Made by a program: the position numbers and the translations under genes. Positions 37,207-46,968 of a stretch of 64,000 bases of DNA are shown here, piece after piece. The DNA comes from Pseudooceanicola onchidii (lineage in GTDB: Bacteria; Pseudomonadota; Alphaproteobacteria; Rhodobacterales; Rhodobacteraceae): assembly GCF_004959925.1 (NCBI RefSeq), contig NZ_SPUW01000001.1, positions 186,001 to 250,000 on the forward strand. The letters are read 5' to 3'. The notes under the pieces were generated by a model. The model saw only the letters and a program-made list of their open reading frames with translations. It was not told where the DNA came from and made no database searches. Numbering within the stretch: the first letter of the stretch is position 1; the number at the start of each line of letters is the position of its first letter.

Positions 37207-38407
37207 ACTGTATCCAGTCAGACGCGATCTGCACGTCGGAGACTCCAGCGAACTTGGCCATCCGACCCAGTTCAGCCTCGAGCTTTTGCAGCCGTCCCTT
37301 GGCCGGTTTGACCCCCGGCTCAAGCCACAGCTTGGTCACGTCCAACACATCCGCCGCCCGGTCGGCCTTCATGTCGATCCGCCCGATCACGCTGTCGCCC
37401 TCAAGGATCGGAAAGACATAGTACCCATACTGTCGCTGCGGTGCGGGGACAAAGATTTCAATGCGATAGAAGAAACCGAACAGCCGCTCGGCCCGCTTGC
37501 GGTCACGCAGGGCCGGGTCGAAGGGCGACAGGATGCGAACGCGCGACGGGGGCGGGGGCAGGGCGGAGGCCTCTTCGACCACGCCCGGAAAGGCCACCGA
37601 TTTGCGCGCCTTGCCATCGACGCCGATGACGTCGATCTCCTCGATCCGGCCGTCGGACAGTGCGCGCGTCACCCAGTCCTTCGCCTCGGCCGGGGTCACG
37701 TTGGCCCAGAAGGCCGCGATCTCGCCGCTCGTCGCGAACCCCAGCCGGGTCAGCGCCTGCGTGCAGAACCAGTCGATGGCCTCATCCGGCGTCGAACAGG
37801 GCAGGTCAGAGGCCTCTGCGTAGCACTTGTTCGGAATATCGTATAATTTCTGAAATCCCTGACGTGCCGAAATTGTCAGCTGCCCGGTGTGCCACAGAAA
37901 CTCAAGCGCGGCCTTCGACGGATGCCAGTTCCACCAGCCACCCGACTGCCCCCTGTGCTCCTCGCCGATCAGCTCGGAAGACTTGACGGGGCCCTGCGCG
38001 TCGACAAGCGCCAGCACCCGGTCGATTTCGTCCAGATAGGCCTCGCCCTGCCAGTTGCGCCATTTCTCGGCCAGGCGGGCGCGCTGTCGATCGAAGCGAA
38101 GGTGCCAATAGCGATAGAATTCCGCCGGAATGACCGAGGCATCGTGCGTCCAGTGTTCGAACAGCAGCCGGTCCTTTTCGATCAGCCGATGCAGCGCCCG
38201 CGGGCGATACGCGGGCCGTCGGGCAAACAGGATCATGTGATGTGCGCGTTCGACGGTGTTGACGCTGTCGATCTGCACGAAGCCCAGTTTGCGGATGACC
38301 CCCATGAGGTCCGCCCCCTTCCCGGGGCCAGCCGGTGTGTCACCCAGCAGGTGGCGGTGCAGAAACAGCCGACGCGCCGCCCGGTTGTCGAGGATCGGCC
38401 GCGTCAT
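37205..38407 (-). CDS. YcaQ/AlkX family DNA glycosylase (winged-helix, crosslink repair type)
   Basis: 400 residues, the usual length. The N-terminal segment has LGFVQIDSVNTVERAHHMILFARRPAY. Its QID (Q45-I-D47) is the QxD catalytic motif of the HTH_42 superfamily, in which E. coli YcaQ/AlkX unhooks interstrand crosslinks and excises N7-alkylguanine. The HWTHDASVIPAEFYRYWHLRF segment is also typical. The start is three bases after the stop of the LacI-type regulator, so the two are co-transcribed, which is unexpected for a repair gene. Confidence 0.88.
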   Translation of the reverse strand: MTRPILDNRAARRLFLHRHLLGDTPAGPGKGADLMGVIRKLGFVQIDSVNTVERAHHMILFARRPAYRPRALHRLIEKDRLLFEHWTHDASVIPAEFYRYWHLRFDRQRARLAEKWRNWQGEAYLDEIDRVLALVDAQGPVKSSELIGEEHRGQSGGWWNWHPSKAALEFLWHTGQLTISARQGFQKLYDIPNKCYAEASDLPCSTPDEAIDWFCTQALTRLGFATSGEIAAFWANVTPAEAKDWVTRALSDGRIEEIDVIGVDGKARKSVAFPGVVEEASALPPPPSRVRILSPFDPALRDRKRAERLFGFFYRIEIFVPAPQRQYGYYVFPILEGDSVIGRIDMKADRAADVLDVTKLWLEPGVKPAKGRLQKLEAELGRMAKFAGVSDVQIASDWIQ

Positions 38408-38410
38408 GCC

Positions 38411-39433
38411 TCAGGACAGGCGCAGCGTGTCGCCGGGATTGATCCGGGGCGTGAGTTCGACCTTGCCGGTCGGCGTGTCGTCCCCGTTCAGCCGCCCGAG
38501 GATGATCTCGGCTGCGCGCCGCCCGATTTCCTGACGGCAGCTGTCCATGGTGGCCAGCTTGCGTGGCAGGCCCTGCAGCAGCTGCACGTCGTTGAAGCCC
38601 GCGCAGCCCAGCCGATCGGGCACATCATAGCCCTTTTCGGTCAGCCAAAGCAGCCCGCCCGCGCCGATCATGTCGTTGGAGTAATACAGAAAATCAAGAT
38701 CGGGCGAGCGGATCATCATGGCTTCCGTCATCTCCCGCCCCTTGGCGAGCGCAGAGCCGTCCGAATAGAACTCCTGATCCTGGATCTCGACACCGCCTTT
38801 GGCCAATGCTTCCGTAAACCCTTCGAACCGTTTGCGCGCGCGGTGATCGAGGCCGAGTTTCGTCCCCATGAAGCCGATCTTGCGATAGCCTGCCTCGAGG
38901 ATCGCCTTGCCCATTTCGCGGCCCGCGCGGCGGTGCGAAATCCCGACCGCCGCATCGATCGGCGCGCCGTCCGTGTCCATGATTTCGACCACCGGGATTC
39001 CGGCCGCCGCCAGCATGGCGCGCGAGGCGTCCGAATGTTCCAGTCCCGCGATGATCACCCCCGACGGCCGCCAGGAGAGCATTTCGTAAAGGACCTTTTC
39101 CTCCTTGTCGGGGGAATAGTCGGTGACACCGACGACCGGCTGCAGCTCGGTCTCCTCAAGCGCGCGGCTGATCCCGCCCAGCACTTCGGGGAACACCATG
39201 TTGGCGACGGACGGAATGATGACCGCCACAAGGTTTACCTGCTGGCTGGCCAGCGCCCCGGCGATCTTGTTGGGCACGTAGCCCAGGGTCTTCGCAGCCT
39301 CCAACACCTTTTCGCGCGTGGCCGGAGAGACGTCGCCGCGGTTCCGAAGCACCCGGCTGACCGTCATTTCAGAGACCCCCGATGCTTCTGAAACATCGCG
39401 GAGGGTAAGCGGGCGTCGGTCTGATGGGGGCAC
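38411..39433 (-). CDS. LacI family transcriptional regulator
   Basis: 340 residues from a GTG at 39433, selected because AGGAAG lies six bases upstream; a TTG at 39460 has no ribosome site. Helix-turn-helix LTLRDVSEASGVSEMTVSRVLRN, hinge ALASQQVNLVAVIIPSVANMVFPEVLGGI, then a ribose-binding-protein-like effector domain. Similar to GntR/gluconate-type LacI members. No sugar genes adjoin it: the chemoreceptor lies upstream and the DNA glycosylase immediately downstream, so targets are probably elsewhere. Confidence 0.92.
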   Translation of the reverse strand: MPPSDRRPLTLRDVSEASGVSEMTVSRVLRNRGDVSPATREKVLEAAKTLGYVPNKIAGALASQQVNLVAVIIPSVANMVFPEVLGGISRALEETELQPVVGVTDYSPDKEEKVLYEMLSWRPSGVIIAGLEHSDASRAMLAAAGIPVVEIMDTDGAPIDAAVGISHRRAGREMGKAILEAGYRKIGFMGTKLGLDHRARKRFEGFTEALAKGGVEIQDQEFYSDGSALAKGREMTEAMMIRSPDLDFLYYSNDMIGAGGLLWLTEKGYDVPDRLGCAGFNDVQLLQGLPRKLATMDSCRQEIGRRAAEIILGRLNGDDTPTGKVELTPRINPGDTLRLS

Positions 39434-39498
39434 TGTGGTCTTCCTGAATGACTGGGCCAAGTGTTACAGACCGGCCCGTCCCCGATCAAGCGCCAAGA

Positions 39499-39518
39499 CC
39501 CGGCCAGTCACGGCCGGG
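39499..39518. terminator. Hairpin downstream of the chemoreceptor gene
   Basis: CCCGGCC (39499-39505) pairs with GGCCGGG (39512-39518), loop AGTCAC, between the chemoreceptor stop and the LacI start (both minus strand). The minus-strand tail TCTTGG is a weak T tract, so termination is likely but not assured. Confidence 0.5.
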
Positions 39519-39539
39519 CCTTTGATTTCAAAGGTGTGT

Positions 39540-41921
39540 TCAGAACTCGGCCCAGCTATCGTCAGACATGTCGTTGACCGTCGCGATCGGTGCGTTGACC
39601 GCCCGCTGAACCTGCTTTGTGGCGGGCGGTGCGGCCATCGGTGCGGCGGCAACGGGGCGCATCCCGTCGACCCGGAAGGCGGCGGAAACCTGCATCAACC
39701 GCGCCGCTTCGTTCACCATCACCTTGCCCGTGCCGTGGACCTGCGTTGCGACGGCTGCGTTCTTTTGCGTGACGCCATCCAACTGATCGACCGCCGAGCT
39801 GATTTCCTGGATGCCGACCGACTGTTCCCGCGCGGCTGAGGCGATGGAGGACACCGAGACAGAGACCTTGTCGAACTCTCCGATCAGGTTGTCGAAAGAG
39901 GCGCCGGCCTTTTCCACCAGTTCGACCCCGCTGACGACGTTGTCGGCGCTTTCCTGGATCAGGGCGTTGATCTGCTTGGCCGCGTCCGAAGACCGCTGTG
40001 CCAGCGCCCGCACTTCCGACGCAACAACGGCAAAGCCGCGCCCCGCCTCGCCCGCGCGGGCGGCCTCGACCCCGGCGTTCAGGGCCAGAAGGTTGGTCTG
40101 GAACGCCAGGTCCTCGATCACCGATGTCACCTGCGTGATCTTCTGTGACGAGGAGGAGATCTTGTCCATCGCGCCCATGGCCTGGGTGACGACCTGGCCG
40201 CTTTGCTGTGCATCGGCCTTGGCGCGCGTCATGACGCTGTCGGCATCGCCCGCCGCATCCGCCGTCGACTTGACCGATGCCGAAAGCTCGGTGATCGCGG
40301 CGGCGGTTTCCTCAAGGCTCGCGGCCTGTTCGATGGCCTTCTGGCTCAGGTCATTGGACGCGTTTTCGACGTCGCGCGCGTTGCTGTCGATTTCCTGCGC
40401 GGAATTCAGCAGCGACGCCACCGTTTCGTGCAGCTTTTCGACAGCCGAGTTGTAGGCCACGCGCAGCGCCTCGTAATCCTCGGCAAAGGCGGTCTTGATT
40501 TTCGTGGTCAGGTTGCCCTGGGCCAGTTCCGCGATGGAGGAGCTGAGCTGATCCACCACCTCGCGCTGGTTGCGGGCCTTCTGGTCGGCGCGTTTGCGGT
40601 CTGCCTGAGCCATCCCCAGCTTGTCGCGCAGGTTGTCCAGATCGCGGGCCAGGTCGCCCACGTCATCGGCGCGGTCGGTCATCGGGATTGCGGTGGTGTA
40701 ATCGCCCGATGACACGTTGCGAAGGCTCGCATTGATGCGCTGGAACGGGCCGGCGACCCCCCGACCGATAAGCCAGCCGAGGATGAGCAGCACGGCAAAC
40801 AGACCGGCCATCTGCAAGGCCAGCGTGTTGCGCAGATCGACGATCGGGCGCAGCAGTTCGCTGTCCTGCTGTTCCATCACGACCGACCAGGTCGTGTCAT
40901 GAAAGGTCATGCGCTCGGCCATCATGTGGATGGAGTTGCCATCGGCCGTCTCGGTCTCTTCGAAACGCGGTTCGCCCGTTTCGAAGGCGTGCTGCAGCCA
41001 GGCGGTCTGGGGAACCTGTGTCAGAACGACCTCCGCTCCGCCGAATCGCGACGTCGAGCGGCGGGTATAGTCCGCAGCGACGGCATAGACCTCACCGGTT
41101 GCGCCCAGGCCCTTGGGGTTGTTCAGGATCGCATTGATCGGTTCGATCGGCAGGCGATAGATCAGGACGCCCTTGGTCTTGGTGCCGTCCGACACGGCGG
41201 TCGCCAGGAATCCGGCAGGGGCATTGTCGATGGCCCCGTACGCCGCGAAGTCCGCGAAAGAGGCATCGCCTGCGGGCAGCCCGATCGTCTTGCGGAAGAT
41301 CCGCCCCAGGTCGGTGTCGCGCCATGCGCCATCGTTCAGGTTGGTCGCGAAATCGGACCGCTTGGCCACGGAGTAGACGACATTGCCGTCCGGATCGACC
41401 AGCAGGACGTCCGAATATCCCTGCGAGGTCATGACCTTGCGGTAGAATGGGTGGAACTTGAGATGCACGAGGTCATACTGGCTGCCGTCGGCCTTGGAGA
41501 TCAGCGCATCGCGTTCGCCGGCCTCGAATTCGTTCTCGGCAATATAGGCGGTCTGCAATTGCTGCGTCTGTTCGCCCCCAAGTGTGCGCCAGGACAGTGA
41601 AAAGCTGCTGAGCGCAGACAGGGTCGTGGGGTTCTGGGCCTGCGTCAGAAGTTCGTCTTCCATGGTCGAAAGCAATGCCGACAACTGACTTTGTCGCGCT
41701 TCCAATGCCGTTCCGAACTTGGTTTCGATTTCCGTCGTGAGGATCGTTCGGGCGTTCATGAAGGATGTCGTGGCGATCACGGCCGCAACCAGCGCCCCGA
41801 GCGCCGAGATGATCAGCGGCAGCTTGACCGCCAGCCGCAGGTTGCTGATCCAGGTCAGCCGAGACAGCAGGCGGAGCGCGCCTGCGGTTTTGTCCAAGGT
41901 CGTTGACGCGGTAGCCGCCAT
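39540..41921 (-). CDS. Methyl-accepting chemotaxis protein (Cache-type sensor)
   Basis: 793 residues from ATG 41921. TM1 is residues about 30-55 ([21 protein letters not shown]), then a long periplasmic double-Cache-like domain ([26 protein letters not shown]), TM2 ([20 protein letters not shown]), HAMP, a second HAMP-like region, and the signalling hairpin [44 protein letters not shown]. The C-terminus is DDSWAEF, where WAEF fits the xWxxF pentapeptide that tethers CheR/CheB. Likely a polar, full-length receptor; ligand unknown. No che genes nearby. The open frame continues far upstream, but only as antisense. Confidence 0.95.
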   Translation of the reverse strand: MAATASTTLDKTAGALRLLSRLTWISNLRLAVKLPLIISALGALVAAVIATTSFMNARTILTTEIETKFGTALEARQSQLSALLSTMEDELLTQAQNPTTLSALSSFSLSWRTLGGEQTQQLQTAYIAENEFEAGERDALISKADGSQYDLVHLKFHPFYRKVMTSQGYSDVLLVDPDGNVVYSVAKRSDFATNLNDGAWRDTDLGRIFRKTIGLPAGDASFADFAAYGAIDNAPAGFLATAVSDGTKTKGVLIYRLPIEPINAILNNPKGLGATGEVYAVAADYTRRSTSRFGGAEVVLTQVPQTAWLQHAFETGEPRFEETETADGNSIHMMAERMTFHDTTWSVVMEQQDSELLRPIVDLRNTLALQMAGLFAVLLILGWLIGRGVAGPFQRINASLRNVSSGDYTTAIPMTDRADDVGDLARDLDNLRDKLGMAQADRKRADQKARNQREVVDQLSSSIAELAQGNLTTKIKTAFAEDYEALRVAYNSAVEKLHETVASLLNSAQEIDSNARDVENASNDLSQKAIEQAASLEETAAAITELSASVKSTADAAGDADSVMTRAKADAQQSGQVVTQAMGAMDKISSSSQKITQVTSVIEDLAFQTNLLALNAGVEAARAGEAGRGFAVVASEVRALAQRSSDAAKQINALIQESADNVVSGVELVEKAGASFDNLIGEFDKVSVSVSSIASAAREQSVGIQEISSAVDQLDGVTQKNAAVATQVHGTGKVMVNEAARLMQVSAAFRVDGMRPVAAAPMAAPPATKQVQRAVNAPIATVNDMSDDSWAEF

Positions 41922-42146
41922 ATATCTCACCCTCATTTCAGTCATGCGGGGATCGGCCCCGGATTGAGACCCGCCCCGGGCACGTCCTCTGGGCAGGCAG
42001 CCGGACTTTGAACGCAGATACCTTAATATCAGCCTTCTACGACCTCGGATTTTCCGGGGATTTTCATCAAAGTCGCGAAAATGCCGTCCCACATGGCCCG
42101 CGAAGGCATGACAAGCCCCGGCGCCTTCGCTAAGAACACCCCGGCT

Positions 42147-42223
42147 GGCCCCGTGGCTCAACTGGATAGAGCAGCCCCCTCCTAAGGGGCAGGTTGCAGG
42201 TTCGAATCCTGCCGGGGTCACCA
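42147..42223 (+). tRNA. tRNA-Arg (anticodon CCT, reads AGG), CCA encoded
   Basis: A full cloverleaf. Acceptor arm GGCCCCG (42147-42153) pairs with CGGGGTC (42213-42219), including one G-U; discriminator A42220 and encoded CCA 42221-42223. Anticodon stem GCCCC/GGGGC encloses the loop CTCCTAA, anticodon CCT. T arm GCAGG-TTCGAAT-CCTGC. This rare-codon tRNA suits the high-GC genome. No integrase or attachment repeat follows it. Confidence 0.97.
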
Positions 42224-42332
42224 TCTTCCCGCATCCGCCCCCTTGCGCGCATTCGGTGCGGTTTCCCGGTCGTGCTCTCTGGCCATTCCCGGCCAAAACC
42301 GCCACTCTGCGCCGAAAATGACGGAGGGTCGG

Positions 42333-43979
42333 ATGGACCGTACAGGCGCACGCATTCTTGTGGATCAGCTTATCATTCAGGGGGTCGAACGGGCCACCTG
42401 CGTGCCCGGCGAAAGCTATCTTTCGGTGCTGGATGCGCTGATCGGCTCGGGGGTCGACATGCTGACCTGCCGTCAGGAAGGCGGAGCAGCCATGATGGCT
42501 GAGGCCTATGGAAAGATGACCGGCAAGCCCGGCATCTGCTTTGTCACCCGCGGCCCGGGCGCGACCAATGCCGCAGCCGGCGTGCATGTGGCGGCGCAGG
42601 ACAGCACGCCGATGATCCTCTTCGTCGGCCAGGTGGCCCGCGACATGAAGCACCGCGAGGCCTTCCAGGAGCTTGATTACAGCGCGGTCTTCGGCACCAT
42701 CGCCAAGTGGGCGGTGGAAATCGACGATGCCGCCCGCATCCCCGAACTGCTGGCCCGCGCCTTCCGCGTTGCCACCCAGGGCCGCCCAGGCCCCGTGGTG
42801 ATCGCGCTGCCCGAGGACATGCTGGTCGACGTGGTCGATGTCCTCGATGCGCCAAAGGCAGACCCGATCGACATGACGCCCTCGGCCTCGGGCATCGCCG
42901 CCTTGACCGAACGGCTGGCGCAGGCCGAGCGACCGATCGCCATCCTTGGCGGCGGCGACTGGCGGGGCGACACCCGCGATGGCATGATCGCCTTCGCCGA
43001 ACGCCACGCCCTGCCGGTCTGTGTCGAATTCCGGCGTGGCGGCAGCTTTCCGGCGGATCACCCGAACTACGTCGGCGACCTGTCGATCGGCGCGAACCCC
43101 AAGCTGATCAAGGCCATCAAGGACGCCGACCTGATCCTGATGCTGGGCGGGCGGCTGTCGGAAATGCCGTCGCAGAATTACACGCTGCTCGACATCGGGC
43201 CGGGGGATGACCGGCTGGTCCACCTCTATCCCGACCCCGAGGAAATCGGCCGCGTCTACCAGCCCGGCCTCGGCCTGATCGGCACGGCGGGCGGCTTCAT
43301 CGAAGCCGTGGCGGACCTGCCCGGGCCCAACCGTCAGTCCGATCACGTCGCCACCCTGCGTCAGAATTACCTCGACTGGTCCACCGATCCCCTGCCGATC
43401 CCCGGCAGCTTCCAGATGGGCGAGGTCATGTGCCACCTGCGCGATACGCTTGGCCCGGATGCGGCGATCACCAACGGCGCCGGCAATTTCGCGACCTGGA
43501 TCAACCGTCACTACCGGTTCCGCGATCATGGCTCGCAGCTGGCGCCGACCTCGGGCTCCATGGGCTATGGCCTGCCCGCCGCCGTCATGGCGAAACGGCA
43601 CCGGCCCGAACGGGACGTGGTCTGCGTCGCGGGCGACGGCGACATCATGATGACGGTGCAGGAGCTGGCGACGGCGGCGCAGTTCGACATCCCGCTGATC
43701 GTGCTTGTCATCGACAACGGCATGTTCGGCACGATCCGGATGCACCAGGAACGCGAATACCCGGGCCGGATCTCGGCCACCGACCTGAAGAACCCCGATT
43801 TCGCCGCGATGGCCGCCGCCATGGGCTGCCACACCGAAACCCTGCACGACAGCAAGGACTTCGCGGCCGCCTTCGACCGCGCCCGGGTCAGCGGCAAGCC
43901 CGCCCTGCTGCATTGCTTCCTCGACCCCGAGGCGCTGACCATCGCCAAGACGCTGAGCGAGGTGAGGGCGGGCTCATGA
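42333..43979 (+). CDS. Thiamine pyrophosphate-dependent enzyme, acetolactate-synthase-like
   Basis: 548 residues from ATG 42333 with GGAGGG five bases upstream. N-terminal PYR domain with the activating glutamate E49 in [23 protein letters not shown]. Central domain, then the TPP/metal motif [31 protein letters not shown] in the C-terminal PP domain. It resembles large subunits of acetolactate synthase, but no small subunit gene is nearby, so a catabolic ligase or decarboxylase is as likely. Overlaps the dipeptidase (ATGA). Starts 109 bases after tRNA-Arg. Confidence 0.85.
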   Translation: MDRTGARILVDQLIIQGVERATCVPGESYLSVLDALIGSGVDMLTCRQEGGAAMMAEAYGKMTGKPGICFVTRGPGATNAAAGVHVAAQDSTPMILFVGQVARDMKHREAFQELDYSAVFGTIAKWAVEIDDAARIPELLARAFRVATQGRPGPVVIALPEDMLVDVVDVLDAPKADPIDMTPSASGIAALTERLAQAERPIAILGGGDWRGDTRDGMIAFAERHALPVCVEFRRGGSFPADHPNYVGDLSIGANPKLIKAIKDADLILMLGGRLSEMPSQNYTLLDIGPGDDRLVHLYPDPEEIGRVYQPGLGLIGTAGGFIEAVADLPGPNRQSDHVATLRQNYLDWSTDPLPIPGSFQMGEVMCHLRDTLGPDAAITNGAGNFATWINRHYRFRDHGSQLAPTSGSMGYGLPAAVMAKRHRPERDVVCVAGDGDIMMTVQELATAAQFDIPLIVLVIDNGMFGTIRMHQEREYPGRISATDLKNPDFAAMAAAMGCHTETLHDSKDFAAAFDRARVSGKPALLHCFLDPEALTIAKTLSEVRAGS

Positions 43980-45019
43980 CGCCCTTCTTCGACGGTCACA
44001 ACGACCTGCTGCTCAAGATGACCCTCGGCCGCATCACGGCCGAAGAGGTGCGCGACGGCCACGGCAAGGGGCAGATCGACGTGCCGCGCGCGCGGGCAGG
44101 GGGGCTGGGCGGCGGGTTCTTCGCGCTCTTCGTGCCGACGCCCGGCGCGCCCGGCATGGACATGGCGGCGATGCGGCGCGACAGCTATGACCTGCCCCTG
44201 CCGCCCGAACTGGACCAGCCGACGGCCATCGCGCAGGTGCGCGAGGGGATCACCCACTTCAACCGGCTGGCCGAGCTGGGCGTGATCACCCCCTGCACGA
44301 CCGCACAAGAGGTCGAGGCCGCGATCCACGGCCCCACCCTCGCCGCGATCCTGCATATGGAAGGGGCAGAGGCCATCGGCCCTGACCTTGCCGAACTGGA
44401 TGAGCTTTACGCCGCCGGCCTGCGCTCGATCGGACCTGTCTGGAGCCGTTCGACCATCTTCGGCCATGGCGTGCCCTTCCGCTTCCCCTCGACCTCGGAC
44501 ATCGGCCCCGGCCTGACCGACGCGGGCAAGCGCCTGATCCGCGACTGTAACCGGCGCCGGATCATGGTGGACCTCAGCCACCTGAACATGGCCGGGCTGC
44601 AGGACGTCGCCGACATCTCGGACGCCCCGCTGGTCGCCACCCATTCCAACGCCTTCCACGTCACCCCCTCGGCCCGCTGCCTGACGGATGATGAACTGCG
44701 CCTGATCGCCCAGACCGGCGGCGTGGTCGGCATCAACTTCGGCACTTGTTTCCTGCGCCCCGACGGCAAATTCATCGCGGACTGCCCGGTCGATCACCTG
44801 CTGGCCCACCTCGACCACCTGCTGACCATCCTGGGCGAGGACGGCGTGGCCTTCGGGTCCGATTTCGACGGGGCGATCCTGCCCAACTGGATGAAGGACG
44901 TCTCGGGCCTCGCCACGCTGCGCGACGCGCTGGTGGCGCATGGGATCAATGAGGCGCTGCTGGAAAAGCTCGCCTGGCGGAACTGGGTGCGCGTTCTGAA
45001 GCAAACCTGGGGCGAATGA
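43976..45019 (+). CDS. Membrane dipeptidase (renal dipeptidase, peptidase M19) family
   Basis: 347 residues from ATG 43976, which overlaps the upstream stop by four bases. Zinc ligands typical of M19: H8 and D10 in DGHNDLL, the glutamate in [10 protein letters not shown], then [19 protein letters not shown] and GSDFDGA. Amidohydrolase fold; members cleave dipeptides, D-amino-acid dipeptides or related amides. No signal peptide, so it is cytoplasmic. Coupling to a TPP enzyme and an aldolase suggests a small-molecule amide pathway rather than peptide turnover. Confidence 0.9.
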   Translation: MTPFFDGHNDLLLKMTLGRITAEEVRDGHGKGQIDVPRARAGGLGGGFFALFVPTPGAPGMDMAAMRRDSYDLPLPPELDQPTAIAQVREGITHFNRLAELGVITPCTTAQEVEAAIHGPTLAAILHMEGAEAIGPDLAELDELYAAGLRSIGPVWSRSTIFGHGVPFRFPSTSDIGPGLTDAGKRLIRDCNRRRIMVDLSHLNMAGLQDVADISDAPLVATHSNAFHVTPSARCLTDDELRLIAQTGGVVGINFGTCFLRPDGKFIADCPVDHLLAHLDHLLTILGEDGVAFGSDFDGAILPNWMKDVSGLATLRDALVAHGINEALLEKLAWRNWVRVLKQTWGE

Positions 45020-45058
45020 CGCGCAGGGCGCTACGCTCGCATCCTGCGGAACATGTCC

Positions 45059-45078
45059 CCTCCCCAGTCATGGGGAGG
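45059..45078. repeat. Stem-loop in the gap before aroQ
   Basis: CCTCCCCA (45059-45066) and TGGGGAGG (45071-45078) form a perfect 8-bp stem with loop GTCA. The surrounding C/G-rich stretch looks like a dispersed intergenic element. It could be a weak terminator or an mRNA-processing site. Confidence 0.6.
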
Positions 45079-45164
45079 GTCAGGGAGGGGCAGGCCCCCC
45101 CAAACCCATGGCGCCCCTGAACAAACATGCTATCACTGCCGCAACCACGGCAGAGGAGACCGCA

Positions 45165-45605
45165 ATGACCAAGACCGTCTATGTCCTGAACGGCCCCAAC
45201 CTGAACCTCCTCGGCAAGCGCCAGCCCGAGATCTACGGATACGAAACCCTGGCCGACGTGGAAACGCTCTGTGCCGATACCGCCGAGGATCTGGGCCTGG
45301 CGACGACTTTCCACCAGTCGAACCACGAGGGCGAGATCGTCGAGGCGATCCACGCCGCCCGGGACGAGGCCGCTGCCATCGTCATCAACCCCGCCGCCTA
45401 CACCCATACCTCGGTCGCGATCCTCGATGCGCTCAACGCCTTCGAGGGCCCGGTGATCGAGGTGCATATCTCGAACGTGCACAAGCGCGAAAGCTTCCGG
45501 CACCATTCCTACGTGAGCCTGCGCGCCGACGCGGTGATCGCGGGCTGCGGGACGCAGGGCTATGCCCTGGCCCTGACGCGCGTCGCCACCCTGCTGGAGG
45601 ACTGA
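45165..45605 (+). CDS. aroQ: Type II 3-dehydroquinate dehydratase
   Basis: 146 residues from ATG 45165, GAGGAG upstream. The active-site lid GKRQPEIYG includes R19 and Y24, the family base; the substrate segment [17 protein letters not shown] and the histidine in [17 protein letters not shown] follow. Type II enzymes work in shikimate synthesis and in quinate catabolism, where dehydroshikimate leads to protocatechuate. Its placement four bases before an aldolase gene, in a catabolic stretch 4 kb from the pca operon, leaves both roles open. Confidence 0.95.
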   Translation: MTKTVYVLNGPNLNLLGKRQPEIYGYETLADVETLCADTAEDLGLATTFHQSNHEGEIVEAIHAARDEAAAIVINPAAYTHTSVAILDALNAFEGPVIEVHISNVHKRESFRHHSYVSLRADAVIAGCGTQGYALALTRVATLLED

Positions 45606-45609
45606 TCCG

Positions 45610-46374
45610 ATGGACCTGCCCAAGAACCGCTTCAAGGCGCTGCTCAAGGAAGGCCGCCACCAGACCGGCTTCTGGAACACCATCGCGGGCCCGATCGTGC
45701 CCGAGGCCCTGGCCGCCCAGGGCTTCGACTGGATCGTCGTCGATACCGAACACACCACGACCGAGGCGTTTCAGGTTCACCACTCCCTTCAGGCCATCGC
45801 GGCCTACCCCGAGGTCTCGGCGGTGGTCCGGCCGGTGTCGAACGATCCGGCCTATATCAAGCGCTACCTCGACATGGGCGCGCAGACCCTGATGATTCCT
45901 TACGTCAACTCAGCGGAAGAGGCCCGCGCCGCCGTTACGGCCATGCGCTATCCGCCGCACGGCATCCGCGGCATGGCCGGCGGCACCCGCGCCTCGGGCT
46001 TCGGGCTGATCAAGGATTACATGACCCGCGCCGAGGAAGAGCTCTGCCTGATCGTGCAGGTCGAAACCGCCCAGGCGCTGGACCAGTTGGAGGAAATCGC
46101 CACCGTCGACGGCGTGGATGCGGTGTTCATCGGACCCGCGGACCTCTCGGGCTCCATGGGTCACCCGGGCAACCAGGCGCACCCCGATGTCGTCGCCGCG
46201 ATCGAGGATGCCTTCACACGGCTCAAGGCGATCGGCGTGCCCTCGGGCATCCTGACCCTGAACGAGGATTTCGCCCGCCACCTCGGCACGCTCGGGGCCG
46301 GGTTCACGGCCATCGGCACGGATATCTCGTCCCTGATGCGCGACGTGGCGGCACTGAAGTCGCGTATGTCCTGA
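45610..46374 (+). CDS. HpcH/HpaI family class II aldolase
   Basis: 254 residues, GGAGG upstream. TIM-barrel residues include WIVVDTEHTTTEAF (base/metal histidine region), AVVRPVSNDPAYIKRYLDMGAQTLMIPYVNSAEEA, the metal ligand stretch QVETAQALDQLEEI and FIGPADLSGSMG. The family cleaves 2-keto-3-deoxy acids or 4-hydroxy-2-oxo acids to pyruvate and an aldehyde, using Mg or Mn. The substrate is not determined. Last gene of the TPP enzyme-dipeptidase-aroQ-aldolase stretch. Confidence 0.9.
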   Translation: MDLPKNRFKALLKEGRHQTGFWNTIAGPIVPEALAAQGFDWIVVDTEHTTTEAFQVHHSLQAIAAYPEVSAVVRPVSNDPAYIKRYLDMGAQTLMIPYVNSAEEARAAVTAMRYPPHGIRGMAGGTRASGFGLIKDYMTRAEEELCLIVQVETAQALDQLEEIATVDGVDAVFIGPADLSGSMGHPGNQAHPDVVAAIEDAFTRLKAIGVPSGILTLNEDFARHLGTLGAGFTAIGTDISSLMRDVAALKSRMS

Positions 46375-46390
46375 CGCGGCTGCGCCGCGT

Positions 46391-46470
46391 TGCCTCCGGC
46401 GGAGGTATTTTCCACCATATGAAGCCGACACCACGCGCGTCCTTCTTCTGGTCCGAAATACCTCGGGGGG
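46391..46470. terminator. Inverted pair of the intergenic terminator-like repeat (copies 3 and 4)
   Basis: Copy 3: CCTCC-GGC-GGAGG (46393-46405) followed by TATTTT (46406-46411). Copy 4 is the reverse complement at 46442-46470: read on the minus strand, CCCCCCGAGGTATTTCGG then ACCAGAAGAAG. The pair faces the convergent ends of the aldolase and DUF3237 genes, so each would end one transcript. Confidence 0.6.
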
Positions 46471-46497
46471 AGGCCGCAGGCCGGGGGGCGGCGCCCC

Positions 46498-46968
46498 CTA
46501 GTCGACCGCAAAGAGCGACACGGTGACGCCGAGGGGCTGCCGGGTGCCGGTGCCCACGAAAATCGTCCGGTTGACCCAGTCATAGCGCGGATCGCCGGTT
46601 TCCAGCCGCGCCTGGGTGCGCATGTAATACTGGTCGGGCGGGACGGCTTCCCCGGCCATGACCCGGGCCAGAACCTCGGCCGGGCCGTGGCGATAGCCGT
46701 AGTTCACGATCTCGATCACCGCGCCGTCGTTGGTTTCCATCGCGTAGCGCGTGTCCAGTTCGGCGACGTCGTTCGGCCAGATCGTCTGCCAGTCCGCGCC
46801 GAGGTTCAACAGACGTCCGTTCAGGCGCGGGCCTTCGACACGACCGCCGATGATCGGGATGATGCGGCGACGCCCGGCGCGGCCCTGGCCCATCTCTCGG
46901 ATCTGGTCCAGCTCGACATGCAGGTCGCAGACATGGGACAGCCCGGGGGTAGGCAGGGCAGGGGTCAT
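46498..46968 (-). CDS. DUF3237 domain protein
   Basis: 156 residues, matching the beta-barrel DUF3237 family: IIPIIGGRVEGPRLNGRLLNLGADWQTI, then ETNDGAVIEIVNYGYRHGP and YMRTQARLETGDPRYDWVNRTIFVGTG. Members lack an assigned reaction; several sit in aromatic or lactone catabolism clusters. The ATG overlaps the ArsR stop by four bases (ATGA), so the two are coupled and probably share a regulator-target relation. Confidence 0.88.
   Translation of the reverse strand: MTPALPTPGLSHVCDLHVELDQIREMGQGRAGRRRIIPIIGGRVEGPRLNGRLLNLGADWQTIWPNDVAELDTRYAMETNDGAVIEIVNYGYRHGPAEVLARVMAGEAVPPDQYYMRTQARLETGDPRYDWVNRTIFVGTGTRQPLGVTVSLFAVD

Noticed and set aside
42147-42333. tRNA-Arg as an integration site for a genomic island.
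   Set aside because: No integrase, no direct repeat of the tRNA 3' end, and flanking genes are ordinary.
39540-43913. A 1457-codon minus-strand open frame.
   Set aside because: Only the part up to 41921 is the chemoreceptor. The rest runs antisense through tRNA-Arg and the TPP enzyme, with no family pattern; it reflects GC-rich codon bias.
43430-43975. Extension of the dipeptidase frame upstream of 43976.
   Set aside because: It lies inside the TPP gene in another frame; the dipeptidase pattern begins at [10 protein letters not shown].
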